A stretch of DNA of 21,959 bases from JBMNQS01 sp050944255 (GTDB lineage: Bacteria; Bacillota; Clostridia; Christensenellales; Maliibacteriaceae). The stretch covers positions 1 to 21,959 of the forward strand of contig JBMNQS010000036.1 of assembly GCA_050944255.1 (NCBI GenBank), in the 5' to 3' direction. Numbering within the stretch: position 1 is the first letter of the stretch; the number at the start of each line of letters is the position of its first letter. Both the position numbers and the translations under genes were made by a program. The notes beneath the pieces were generated by a model, which was given only the letters and a program-made list of their open reading frames with translations, was not told where the DNA came from and searched no databases. This document shows, piece after piece, positions 12,626 to 21,700 of the stretch.

Positions 12626-14085
12626 ATGGAAGCATCCACGGCGGCGCCCGTTTCGAGCTACTCAAGCCAAGGGGCGACCGCATGAGCGAGGAATGCGGCG
12701 TCATCGGGGCGTTTGATCCCACGGGCGCGCCGGTGGGCGATATCTTATATTACGGGCTTTACGCCCTTCAGCACCGCGGACAGGAGTCGGCGGGCATCGC
12801 CGTTTCCGACGGCGCAAAAATCCACTATTTAAAGGACAAGGGACTGGTGACCGAGTGTTTCCAGAGCGGCGCGGCCTTGGAGGATCTGGGCGCGGGCTAC
12901 TTGGGCATCGGCCATGTGCGCTACTCCACGGCGGGGGACAAGCAGATGGTCAACGCGCAGCCGCTGGTGATCCGCTACGGCGGCGGCGACCTGGCTCTGG
13001 CGCATAACGGCAACCTGATCAACGCGGGGGCCATCCGCGGCTACATCCAGTCGAGGGGCGGCATCCTTCAGACCGACGTGGATACCGAGGTCATCGCCAA
13101 CCTGATCGCCCGCCGCAGCCACATGCCGCTGGTGGAGGCCCTTTCGGCCACCAGCGCCGACATACAGGGCTCCTACGCTCTGGTGCTTCTGACCGAGGAT
13201 AAACTACTGGCCATGCGCGATCCGCTGGGCATCCGCCCCCTGGCGCTGGGCAAGGCGGGGGACGCCTACGTCGTCGCCTCGGAGAGCTGCGCCTTTGACG
13301 CGGTGGGAGGCGAATTGATCCGCGACATCCGCCCCGGCGAGATCCTGGTGGCCGACAGGGACGGCCTTCATTCGCACCAGACGCAGGTGCCGCTGCACAG
13401 CGACCTGTGCATTTTCGAGTTCGTCTACTTTGCCCGCACCGACACCCAGATGGACGGCATCAGCGTGTATGAGGCCCGGGAGAAGGCGGGGATGCTGCTG
13501 GCCAAGAAGCACCCGGTGGAGGCGGACATCGTGGTGGGCGTCCCCGACTCGGCGATCCCCGCCGCCATCGGCTATTCCAAGGCATCGGGCATTCCCTACG
13601 GGGAGGGCCTGGCCAAGAACCGCTACGTGGGCCGCACGTTCATACAGCCCCAGCAGGCCCAGCGGGAGGAATCGGTAAAGATCAAGCTCAACGCGCTGAA
13701 AAAGAACGTGCAGGGCAAACGGGTGGTGCTGGTGGACGATTCCATCGTCCGGGGGACCACCAGCCGCAAGATCGTGGAGATGCTCAGAAGCGCAGGTGCC
13801 CGGGAGGTGCATATGCGCATCTCGTCGCCCCAGGTGACGCACCCATGCTATTTCGGCATCGACATCGCCGAGCCTACCGAGCTGATCGGCGCGGGCATGG
13901 ACGTGGAGGGCATCCGCCAGCGGATCGGGGCAGACTCCCTGGCGTACCTGACGCTGGGGGACCTTCTAAAGACGGTGGAGGGCAGCGGCTGCGGCTTCTG
14001 CCACGGCTGTTTCAACGGGAATTATCCCATGGACGTGGAAAACCTGCGGGGCTATGAGCCCAGGGAGGGCGCGCAATATGAGTGA
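12622..14085 (+). CDS. purF: Amidophosphoribosyltransferase
   Basis: The first committed enzyme of purine synthesis: PRPP plus glutamine gives phosphoribosylamine. An N-terminal Ntn glutaminase domain with nucleophile Cys in EECGVIG is followed by a phosphoribosyltransferase domain with the PRPP motif VVLVDDSIVRGTT. The iron-sulfur type is indicated by cysteines in DLCIFEF, HPCYFG and GFCHGC, matching the Bacillus 4Fe-4S pattern. The ATG at 12622 overlaps the purE stop as ATGA with GGGAGG 7 nt upstream. It places the nucleophile at Cys25, after a 24-residue propeptide to be cleaved. The ATG at 12682 (nucleophile Cys5) is an alternative with a weaker AAGGGG site. Overlaps purM by 8 nt. 487 residues from the chosen start. 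Confidence 0.95.
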   Translation: MNGSIHGGARFELLKPRGDRMSEECGVIGAFDPTGAPVGDILYYGLYALQHRGQESAGIAVSDGAKIHYLKDKGLVTECFQSGAALEDLGAGYLGIGHVRYSTAGDKQMVNAQPLVIRYGGGDLALAHNGNLINAGAIRGYIQSRGGILQTDVDTEVIANLIARRSHMPLVEALSATSADIQGSYALVLLTEDKLLAMRDPLGIRPLALGKAGDAYVVASESCAFDAVGGELIRDIRPGEILVADRDGLHSHQTQVPLHSDLCIFEFVYFARTDTQMDGISVYEAREKAGMLLAKKHPVEADIVVGVPDSAIPAAIGYSKASGIPYGEGLAKNRYVGRTFIQPQQAQREESVKIKLNALKKNVQGKRVVLVDDSIVRGTTSRKIVEMLRSAGAREVHMRISSPQVTHPCYFGIDIAEPTELIGAGMDVEGIRQRIGADSLAYLTLGDLLKTVEGSGCGFCHGCFNGNYPMDVENLRGYEPREGAQYE

Positions 14086-15112
14086 GAAACCGCTTGACTA
14101 TAAAGACGCCGGCGTGGACGTGCAGGCCGGCTACCGGGCCGTCGAGCTGATGAAAAAGCACACGGCCTCCACGCTGAACGAGCGGGTCATCGGCGGACTG
14201 GGCGGGTTTTCCGGCCTTTATTCCATGGCGGGCCTGGGCATGGAGGAGCCGGTACTGGTGGCCGGCGCCGACGGCGTGGGCACGAAGCTGAAGCTGGCCT
14301 TCGCCATGGACAAACACGACACGGTGGGTATCGACTGCGTGGCCATGTGCGTCAACGACATCGTCTGCCAGGGCGCCAGGCCGCTGTTTTTCCTCGACTA
14401 CATCGCCACCGGAAAGCTGGACCCGCACCAGGCGGAGCGGATCGTCGCCGGGGTGGCCGAGGGCTGCCGGCAGGCCGGCTGCGCCTTGATCGGCGGCGAG
14501 ACGGCGGAGATGCCCGGCTTTTATCCGGAAAACGAGTACGATCTGGCGGGCTTCGCCGTGGGCGTGGTGGACAAGAAAAATATCATCGACGGCTCCGCCG
14601 TGACGGCGGGGGACGCGCTGGTGGGCCTTTTTTCCTCCGGCGTGCATTCCAACGGCTATTCGCTGGTGAGAAAGCTCTTGGGTGAGGATTCTTCCAGCAT
14701 GCGCCGCTACAGCGCTGAGTTGGGCACCTCCTTCGGCGAGGCGCTGCTGGCCCCCACCCGCATCTACGTCAAGGTAGTGCTGGAATTGATTCAAAAGTAC
14801 GATATCCACGGCCTGAGCCACATCACCGGCGGCGGGTTCATCGAGAACATCCCGCGGATGCTGCAAAGCGGCCAGGGCGCGGACATCGATCTTTCCGCCT
14901 GGGAGGTGCCGCCGGTTTTCCGGCTGCTGCAGCGCTTGGCGAACATGCCCGACGAGGCGGCGTTTAATACATTTAACATGGGCATCGGCATGGTGGCCGC
15001 CGTACCGCAGGACCAGGCGGACGCCGTAGTGGCCACTTGCCGGGAGATGGGCCAGGAGGCCGCCGTCGTCGGCCGGGTGGTCCGGGGCGAAAGAGAGGTC
15101 CGTTTCAAATGA
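14078..15112 (+). CDS. purM: Phosphoribosylformylglycinamidine cyclo-ligase (AIR synthetase)
   Basis: A 344-residue cytoplasmic enzyme that closes the imidazole ring of FGAM with ATP to give AIR. Visible are DAGVD (10-14), the glycine-rich GGLGGFSGLY, the ATP/substrate loop GADGVGTKLK (63-72), DCVAMCVNDI and GGETAEMPGFY. Length is normal (~345). The start at 14078 has AGGGAGGG 6 nt upstream and overlaps the purF stop by 8 nt; the frame is open upstream to 14054 but that ATG lacks support. The stop overlaps the purN start (ATGA). Confidence 0.96.
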   Translation: MSEKPLDYKDAGVDVQAGYRAVELMKKHTASTLNERVIGGLGGFSGLYSMAGLGMEEPVLVAGADGVGTKLKLAFAMDKHDTVGIDCVAMCVNDIVCQGARPLFFLDYIATGKLDPHQAERIVAGVAEGCRQAGCALIGGETAEMPGFYPENEYDLAGFAVGVVDKKNIIDGSAVTAGDALVGLFSSGVHSNGYSLVRKLLGEDSSSMRRYSAELGTSFGEALLAPTRIYVKVVLELIQKYDIHGLSHITGGGFIENIPRMLQSGQGADIDLSAWEVPPVFRLLQRLANMPDEAAFNTFNMGIGMVAAVPQDQADAVVATCREMGQEAAVVGRVVRGEREVRFK

Positions 15113-15726
15113 AGCACATCGCCGTATTCGCCTCCGGTGGGGGCAGCAATTTTCAGGCCGTCATCGACGGCTGCGCCCGCGGCGGGATTCCGGGGAAAGT
15201 GGCGCTTCTGATCTACGACCGCAAGAGCGCCTTCGCCCGCGTGCGCGCCGAATCCGCCGGGATTCCGGCTATTTACATGCATCCTAAAATGTTTGGTTCT
15301 TTCCAGGAGCACGACGAGGAAACGCTGGCCCTGCTCAAGGAGCACGCCGTGGATATCATCGTGCTGGCGGGCTATCTGCGCATACTGGGCGAAAAGACGC
15401 TGGCCGCCTATGAAAACGCCGTGATCAACACCCACCCGGCGCTGATCCCGTCGTTTTGCGGCATGGGCTTCTACGGGCTGAAGGTGCATCAGGCGGCGCT
15501 GGACTACGGGGTGAAGGTCTCCGGCTGCACGATCCACTTCGTGGACGCAGGCGTGGACTCCGGACCCATCATTTTTCAGCAGGCGGTGAACGTGCTTCCC
15601 GGCGACACGCCGGAAAAGCTCCAGCAGCGCATCCTTCCCGTTGAGCACAAGCTGCTGACCAAAGCCGCCAAACTCTTGTGCCAGGACCGCATCCGCGTAT
15701 ACGGACGCCGCGTCGAAATCATCTGA
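15109..15726 (+). CDS. purN: Phosphoribosylglycinamide formyltransferase
   Basis: A 205-residue 10-formyl-tetrahydrofolate-dependent GAR transformylase. The phosphate-binding loop FASGGGSNFQA lies at 7-17. The catalytic triad is Asn107 and His109 in INTHPALIPSF and Asp146 in DAGVDSGP, at positions close to E. coli Asn106, His108 and Asp144. The variant FCGMGFYGLKVHQAALDYGVK is typical of clostridial PurN. The start overlaps the purM stop (ATGA), with AGAGAGG about 10 nt upstream. It lies 15 bp before purH. Confidence 0.95.
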   Translation: MKHIAVFASGGGSNFQAVIDGCARGGIPGKVALLIYDRKSAFARVRAESAGIPAIYMHPKMFGSFQEHDEETLALLKEHAVDIIVLAGYLRILGEKTLAAYENAVINTHPALIPSFCGMGFYGLKVHQAALDYGVKVSGCTIHFVDAGVDSGPIIFQQAVNVLPGDTPEKLQQRILPVEHKLLTKAAKLLCQDRIRVYGRRVEII

Positions 15727-15741
15727 AAAAGGAGATCATCT

Positions 15742-17280
15742 ATGAAACGCGCACTCATTTCGGTTTCGGACAAGCAGGGTATTGTGGAGCTGGCCCGGCA
15801 GCTTTTGGCGCTGGGCTATGAGATTCTTTCCACCGGCGGCACCGCCGCGGCGCTGGAGGATTCCGGCATCCCGGTAACGGCGGTAAGCGAGGTCACCGGG
15901 TTTCCCGAGTGCCTGGACGGCCGGGTCAAGACGCTGCATCCGGCGATCCATGGCGGCCTTCTGGCCATGCGCGATAACCCGGAGCACATGCGGCAGATCG
16001 GGGAGCTGGGCATCGAGCCCATCGATGTGGTGGTGATCAACCTCTATCCGTTCAGGCAGACCATTTCAAGGCCGGGCGCCTCCATGGAGGAAGCCGTTGA
16101 GAACATCGATATCGGCGGCCCCTCTATGCTGCGCGCCGCGGCGAAGAACTGGCAGGACGTGGCGGTGATGGTGGACCCGGCGGACTATGAAGAGGTGCTG
16201 CGCCAATTGAAGGAAACCGGCGGCGTGGACGAGGCTACACGGCTTCGCCTGTGCTACAAGGTGTTTGAGCATACGGCCGGTTACGACGCGCTGGTGGCGG
16301 GTTATCTCAGACCGCGGGCGGGCGTCGGGTTTCCGGCGGTCTACACGCCCGCCTTTGAGAAGCAGCAGGATCTGCGCTATGGCGAGAATCCCCACCAGAG
16401 CGCCGTTTTTTACCGCGAGCTGCTGGATGTGAGAGGTACGCTGGCCGCGGCGGAGCAGCTTCACGGCAAGGAACTTTCCTACAACAATATCGCCGACACC
16501 AACGGCGCGCTGGAGTGCCTGCGGGAGTTCGAGGGCGAAGTGGCCGTGGTGGCGGTGAAGCACGCCAACCCCTGCGGCGTGGGCGTGGGCGAAACGGTAT
16601 ACGAGGCCTGGCGCAAGTGCTACGAGGCGGACCCCGTCTCCATTTTCGGGGGCATCATCGTCACCAACGCGGCAATGGACGAAAAGACGGCGGAGGAAGT
16701 CGGCAAAATTTTCGTGGAGATCGTCCTGGCCCCGGCGTTCACCGACGGGGCGCTGGCCATCCTTAAAAAGAAGAAGAACATCCGCCTTCTGCGGCTGGAG
16801 GATATAAACGCCCCGCTGCCGCAGGATAGCTGGGACTACAAGCGGGTGGCCGGCGGCCTTCTGGTGCAGCAGCGCGATCTTGATTTTCTGAGCGGCATCC
16901 AGGTGGTCACCGACCGCGCGCCCACCGAGCGCGAAATGGACGACCTGATGTTTGCCTGGAAAGTGGTGAAGCACGTCAAGAGTAACGGCATTGCCGTGGC
17001 CAAGGACGGGCAGTCGCTGGGCATCGGGCCGGGGCAGGTGAACCGCATCTGGCCCACGCAGCAGGCCATCGAGCGCAGCGGTGAGAAGGTGCGCGGCGCG
17101 GCGCTGGCCTCCGACGCCTACTTTCCGTTTGACGATTGCGTGAAGGAGGCGGCCAGGGCGGGCATCACCGCCATCATACAGCCGGGCGGCTCGGTGAACG
17201 ACAAGGACAGCATCAAGGCATGCAACGACGCGGGCATCGCCATGGTCTTCACCGGCATGCGGCATTTCAAGCATAGTTAG
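15742..17280 (+). CDS. purH: Bifunctional AICAR transformylase / IMP cyclohydrolase
   Basis: A 512-residue enzyme for the last two steps to IMP. The N-terminal MGS-like IMP cyclohydrolase domain carries SVSDKQGI (7-14), STGGTAAAL and DGRVKTLHPAIHGG. The C-terminal transformylase domain carries RYGENPHQ (212-219), KHANPCGVG (273-281) with the catalytic Lys-His pair, and SDAYFPFDD near the end. Length is standard. AAGGAG stands before the ATG, 15 bp after purN. Repeat B copy 2 follows the stop within a few bases, splitting purH from purD. Confidence 0.97.
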   Translation: MKRALISVSDKQGIVELARQLLALGYEILSTGGTAAALEDSGIPVTAVSEVTGFPECLDGRVKTLHPAIHGGLLAMRDNPEHMRQIGELGIEPIDVVVINLYPFRQTISRPGASMEEAVENIDIGGPSMLRAAAKNWQDVAVMVDPADYEEVLRQLKETGGVDEATRLRLCYKVFEHTAGYDALVAGYLRPRAGVGFPAVYTPAFEKQQDLRYGENPHQSAVFYRELLDVRGTLAAAEQLHGKELSYNNIADTNGALECLREFEGEVAVVAVKHANPCGVGVGETVYEAWRKCYEADPVSIFGGIIVTNAAMDEKTAEEVGKIFVEIVLAPAFTDGALAILKKKKNIRLLRLEDINAPLPQDSWDYKRVAGGLLVQQRDLDFLSGIQVVTDRAPTEREMDDLMFAWKVVKHVKSNGIAVAKDGQSLGIGPGQVNRIWPTQQAIERSGEKVRGAALASDAYFPFDDCVKEAARAGITAIIQPGGSVNDKDSIKACNDAGIAMVFTGMRHFKHS

Positions 17281-17282
17281 TG

Positions 17283-17460
17283 TTTGCCTCCGGCGGCCAA
17301 AGGCTCCGCCTTTGGGAACCGCCAGGGACGATTGTCCCTGGACCCATTTGCGGGGATTTATAAATAACGCTGGTTTATTCCTCCCGCGAAGCGGAATGAA
17401 AGTCTTTTTGGAGTTCTTAGAACCTTTTTCTTCAGAAAAAGGTTCTAAGCGGGTCCGGGC
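17283..17460 (+). repeat. Dispersed hairpin repeat B, copy 2
   Basis: A direct repeat of 11672-11861. The left arm 17283-17349 has 3 differences in 67 bp. The right arm 17384-17460 has one substitution and one indel relative to 11784-11861. The middle is unrelated. All arm stems are kept, and changes fall in loops or unpaired bases (loop AATC versus GATT). The long stem is at 17416-17449. It fills nearly all of the 217-bp gap between purH and purD. Confidence 0.85.
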
Positions 17461-17497
17461 AGCGCCCTTGGCCTATTCAACAGCAAAGGAGTCCTCT

Positions 17498-18760
17498 ATG
17501 AAAGTTCTGGTCATCGGCGGCGGCGGCCGCGAGCACGCGCTGATCAACGCCCTGAAAAAGTCCCCTTCGGTATCGGAGATTTACTGCGCGCCGGGCAACG
17601 GCGGGATTGCGCGGGCGGCCGCCTGCGTTCCTATCGGCGCCACGGACATCGAGCCCATGGTAAGGTTCGCCGTAAACAGCGCCATTGATTTTTGCATCGT
17701 GACGCCGGACGATCCGCTGGCGCTGGGGATGGTGGACGCCATGGAGCGGGCGGGTATTGCCTCTTTCGGGCCGGACAAAAAGGCGGCGGAGCTGGAGGGC
17801 AGCAAGGTGTTCGCCAAAAACCTGATGAGGAAATACGGCATACCCACGGCGGCCTACCAGGTGTTTGGCGACGCGGAGGATGCCAAGGCCTACATTGAAA
17901 GGGCGGGCGCGCCCATCGTGGTGAAGGCGGACGGGCTGGCCAAAGGCAAGGGCGTCATCATTGCCGGGACGGTGGAGGAAGCCAAGTCGGCGGTGGATGA
18001 GATCATGTCCGCCAGGATTTTCGGCGACGCGGGGAACCGGGTGGTGGTGGAGGAATGCATCAGCGGGCCGGAGGTGTCTGTGATGTGCTTCGCCGACGGG
18101 GAGCGTCTGGTGCCCATGGTGTCGTGCCAGGACCACAAGCGGGTGCGCGATGGCGACAAAGGCCCCAACACGGGGGGCATGGGGGCGTTTTCGCCGTCGC
18201 CTCACTACACGCCGGAGGTTCACCGCCAGGTGATGGAGACGATCCTCTTGCCGACGCTTCGGGCCATGAAGGCGGAGGGCAGGCCCTTCAAGGGCATCCT
18301 GTACGCGGGGCTGATGCTGACGGAAAAAGGCCCCATGACGCTGGAATTCAATGTCCGCTTCGGCGATCCGGAGACGCAGGCGGTGCTGCCGCTTTTGGAA
18401 AGTGATTTGATGGACATCCTCATCGCCTGCCGCGACGGGCATCTGGATAAGGTGCCGGTGGATTGGCGCGGCGGCGCGGCGGCGGTGGTGGTGATGGCCT
18501 CCGGCGGCTATCCGGGCAGCTATGAGGAAGGCTTTGAGATCACCGGTCTGGAGGCGGTGGACGAGGCTCAGGTGGTCCACGCGGGCACCAGGGAGGAAAA
18601 CGGGAAAATCCTCACCGCCGGCGGGCGGGTGCTGGGGGTGTCTGCTACGGGCGATACGCTGAAGGCGGCGCTGGACAAGTGCTATCAGGGCGTGGAGAAG
18701 ATTCATTTTGAAGGTGCGCATTACCGCGCGGACATCGGCAGATTTGCCAGGGAGGACTAA
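17498..18760 (+). CDS. purD: Phosphoribosylamine--glycine ligase (GAR synthetase)
   Basis: A 420-residue ATP-grasp enzyme joining phosphoribosylamine and glycine. It opens with VIGGGGREHAL (5-15). The ATP-grasp region contains PIVVKADGLAKGKGV, and the family signature NTGGMGAFSPSP starts at 224. The metal and nucleotide segment LEFNVRFGDPETQ follows. The frame is open far upstream to 17312 through repeat B, but the start at 17498 has AAAGGAG 7 nt before it and begins at the conserved N-terminus. The stop is immediately followed by the purL ATG. No convincing separate promoter is visible in the purH-purD gap, so read-through from purH is assumed. Confidence 0.96.
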   Translation: MKVLVIGGGGREHALINALKKSPSVSEIYCAPGNGGIARAAACVPIGATDIEPMVRFAVNSAIDFCIVTPDDPLALGMVDAMERAGIASFGPDKKAAELEGSKVFAKNLMRKYGIPTAAYQVFGDAEDAKAYIERAGAPIVVKADGLAKGKGVIIAGTVEEAKSAVDEIMSARIFGDAGNRVVVEECISGPEVSVMCFADGERLVPMVSCQDHKRVRDGDKGPNTGGMGAFSPSPHYTPEVHRQVMETILLPTLRAMKAEGRPFKGILYAGLMLTEKGPMTLEFNVRFGDPETQAVLPLLESDLMDILIACRDGHLDKVPVDWRGGAAAVVVMASGGYPGSYEEGFEITGLEAVDEAQVVHAGTREENGKILTAGGRVLGVSATGDTLKAALDKCYQGVEKIHFEGAHYRADIGRFARED

Positions 18761-21700
18761 ATGCTGCGGCGTGTATTTGTAGAGAAGAAGAGCGGTTTTG
18801 ACGGCGAGGCACAGAGCATCCGCCACGATTTGCGGAGCCAATTGCAGCTTCCTCATTTGGAAAATGTGCGGGTGCTGGTGCGCTACGATGTGGCGGGCCT
18901 GGACGAGGCGACGTGGGAGAAAGCCTGCCGGACCATCTTTTCCGAGCCCATGGTGGACAACATCTACCAGGAGGAGATGCCGCAGGGCATGGGCCACGCG
19001 TTTGCCAGGATGTACCTGCCGGGGCAGTACGACCAGCGGGCGGACTCTGCGGCCCAATGCGTGCAGATGCTGACCCAGGGCGAGCAGCCCAATGTGCGCG
19101 TGGCCACGGTGTTCGGGCTCATCGGCGATCTGTCAAAGGCAGATATTGCAGCCGTCCAGAACTATCTGGTCAACCCGGTGGACTCCATGATCGGCCCTCT
19201 GGAGAAGCCGGATACGCTTCAGATGGATTTGCCAGCCCCGCCGGACGTGCCGGTGATGGAGGGCTTCACGAAGCTGGACAAAGAGGGCATGACGAAGCTG
19301 GCGCAGGAGATGGGGCTTGCCATGAGCGTGGAGGACGCCCTGTTTGTGGCGGCATATTTCCGCGGGGAGGGGCGCGACCCGTCTTTGACGGAAATCCGCG
19401 TCATCGACACCTACTGGTCGGACCACTGCCGCCACACCACGTTTCTGACCCGGCTGGACACGGTGTCCTTTGAGACGTCCAAATACAGGGCGCGCATCGA
19501 GGAGGTGTTCCGCCACTACCTGGCCGCCCGCGGGGAGATTTACGGCGAAAAGATTTCGGAGCGTCCCCTGTGCCTGATGGACCTGGGCACCATGGGGGCG
19601 CGGCTGATGAAAAAGCGCGGCCTGCTCCCCGATCTGGACGAATCCGAGGAGATCAACGCCTGCTCCATCCGCGCCGATATCCGGGTGGACGGCAAAACGG
19701 AGCCGTGGCTGATCATGTTCAAGAACGAGACCCATAACCATCCCACGGAGATCGAGCCCTTCGGCGGGGCGGCCACGTGCCTGGGCGGCGCCATCCGCGA
19801 CCCGCTTTCGGGCAGGAGCTACGTGTACCAGGCGATGCGGGTCACCGGCGGCGGCGATCCGCGGGTGCCCATTTCAGATACCCTGCCGGGGAAGCTGCCC
19901 CAGCGGCGCATCACCAGGGAGGCGTCCCACGGCTACAGCTCCTACGGCAACCAGATAGGGCTTGCCACCGGGCAGGTGACGGAAATCTACCATGACGGCT
20001 ACATTGCCAAGCATATGGAGATCGGCGCGGTGATCGGGGCGGCCCCGGAAAAGAACGTGGTGCGGGAGCGCCCACGGCCGGGGGACGCGGTGGTGATTCT
20101 GGGCGGGCGCACGGGCCGGGACGGCTGCGGCGGCGCCACCGGCAGCTCCAAGGCGCACACCAAGGCGTCCATCGAGACCTGCGGCGCAGAGGTGCAAAAG
20201 GGCAACCCCATCACCGAGCGCAAGTTGCAGCGGCTGTTCCGGAACCCGGAAGTATCCCGGCTGATCAAGCGCTGCAACGATTTCGGCGCAGGCGGCGTTT
20301 GCGTGGCCGTGGGGGAATTGGCGGACGGGCTGGACATCGATCTGGACCTGGTGCCCCGCAAGTACGAGGGGCTCGACGGCACGGAGCTGGCTATCTCCGA
20401 ATCCCAGGAGCGCATGGCGGTGGTGCTGGACCCGCAGGATGTGGATCAATTTCTCGCCTTTGCCGCCAAAGAGAATCTGGAGGCGACGAAAATCGCCTCC
20501 GTCACCGATACCGGGCGCATGCGCATGACGTGGCGCGGCCAGCTTCTGGTGGATATTTCCAGGGACTTTCTTGGTACCAACGGCGTGCTGCAGCACGCTT
20601 CGGCCCATGTGACGGCGCCCGAAGGCGGCTTCTTCAAAAGCGAACCCGCTCCTGATCCCAAGGCCAGGTGGATGGAGACCTTATCCTCCCTTTCCGCGGG
20701 CAGCCAGAGGGGCCTTTCGGAGCGGTTCGACGCCACCATCGGGGCGGCCACGGTGCTGATGCCCTACGCGGGTGCGTATCAGGCCACCCCGGCGGAGGCC
20801 ATGGCGGCCAAGCTGCCGGTGCTTTCGGGGGAGACGGACGACGGCACCATCATGACCTTCGGCTACGACGCGGATTTAAGCAGCTGGAGCCCGTTTCACG
20901 GCGCCTGCTACGCGGTGGTGGAATCGCTTTTGAAGCTGGCCTGCGCCGGCGGCGACATCCGCCGCGCCCGGCTGACCTTCCAGGAATACTTCAAGCGCCT
21001 GCACGACGACCCGGCCCGCTGGGGCGAGCCGGTGGCGGCGCTTCTGGGCGCGTACCACGCGCAGGAGAGGCTGGACGTGGCGGCCATCGGCGGCAAGGAC
21101 TCCATGAGCGGCAGCTTTGAGGATTTGGACGTGCCGCCCACGCTGGTATCCTTCGCCGTGGCCCCGGCGGACATGCGCCGCGTGATCTCCGGCGAATTCA
21201 AGCGGCCCGGCTCCGCGCTGGCGCTCATCAAACTGCCCCGGGACGAGGACGATCTGCCCGACTTCGAGGCCTTCAAGGCCCTTTGCCGGGGCCTTAAAAG
21301 AGGCATTCATAGTGGCGCGATTCTATCGGCGTACACCCTTCGTCCCGGCGGCCTTGCCGAGACCGTCTCCAAGATGGCCTTCGGCAATCTTCTGGGTGCG
21401 GAACTGGATGTGGGCGCCGAGGAACTCTTCAGATACGCGCCGGGCAGCGCCGTCATCGAGGTGGCGGAGGAAGCGGACGTCAAAATGCTGTTTGACGGCA
21501 GTCTTTTACCGTCTATTGCCGTCATTGGTCGTGTAACTGCGGCCAAAATGCTGTCTTTCTGCAGTGAAACGGTGGATCTTTTGCAGGCAAAAGCCGTCTT
21601 TGAAGGCGTACTGGAGAATGTGTTCCCCATCCGCCGCGGCCAGAGGGAAGGGAAAATCCCCTCCAAAACCTTCACCGGCCGCAGCCTGAAAAAGCCCCAA

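Noticed and set aside
16066..17274. Long antisense open frame opposite purH (402 codons); similarly 17477-19057 opposite purD/purL and 2703-3638 opposite the exonuclease
   Set aside because: They are shadows of GC-rich genes read in the opposite frame. Their translations are Arg/His/Gly-rich low-complexity sequence with no recognisable motif, while the sense strand encodes conserved enzymes.
17340..17497. Separate promoter for purD within repeat B copy 2 (TTGTCC ... TTTATA)
   Set aside because: The spacer is 19-20 bp, the hexamers are poor, and the sequence is in the variable middle of the repeat, absent from copy 1.
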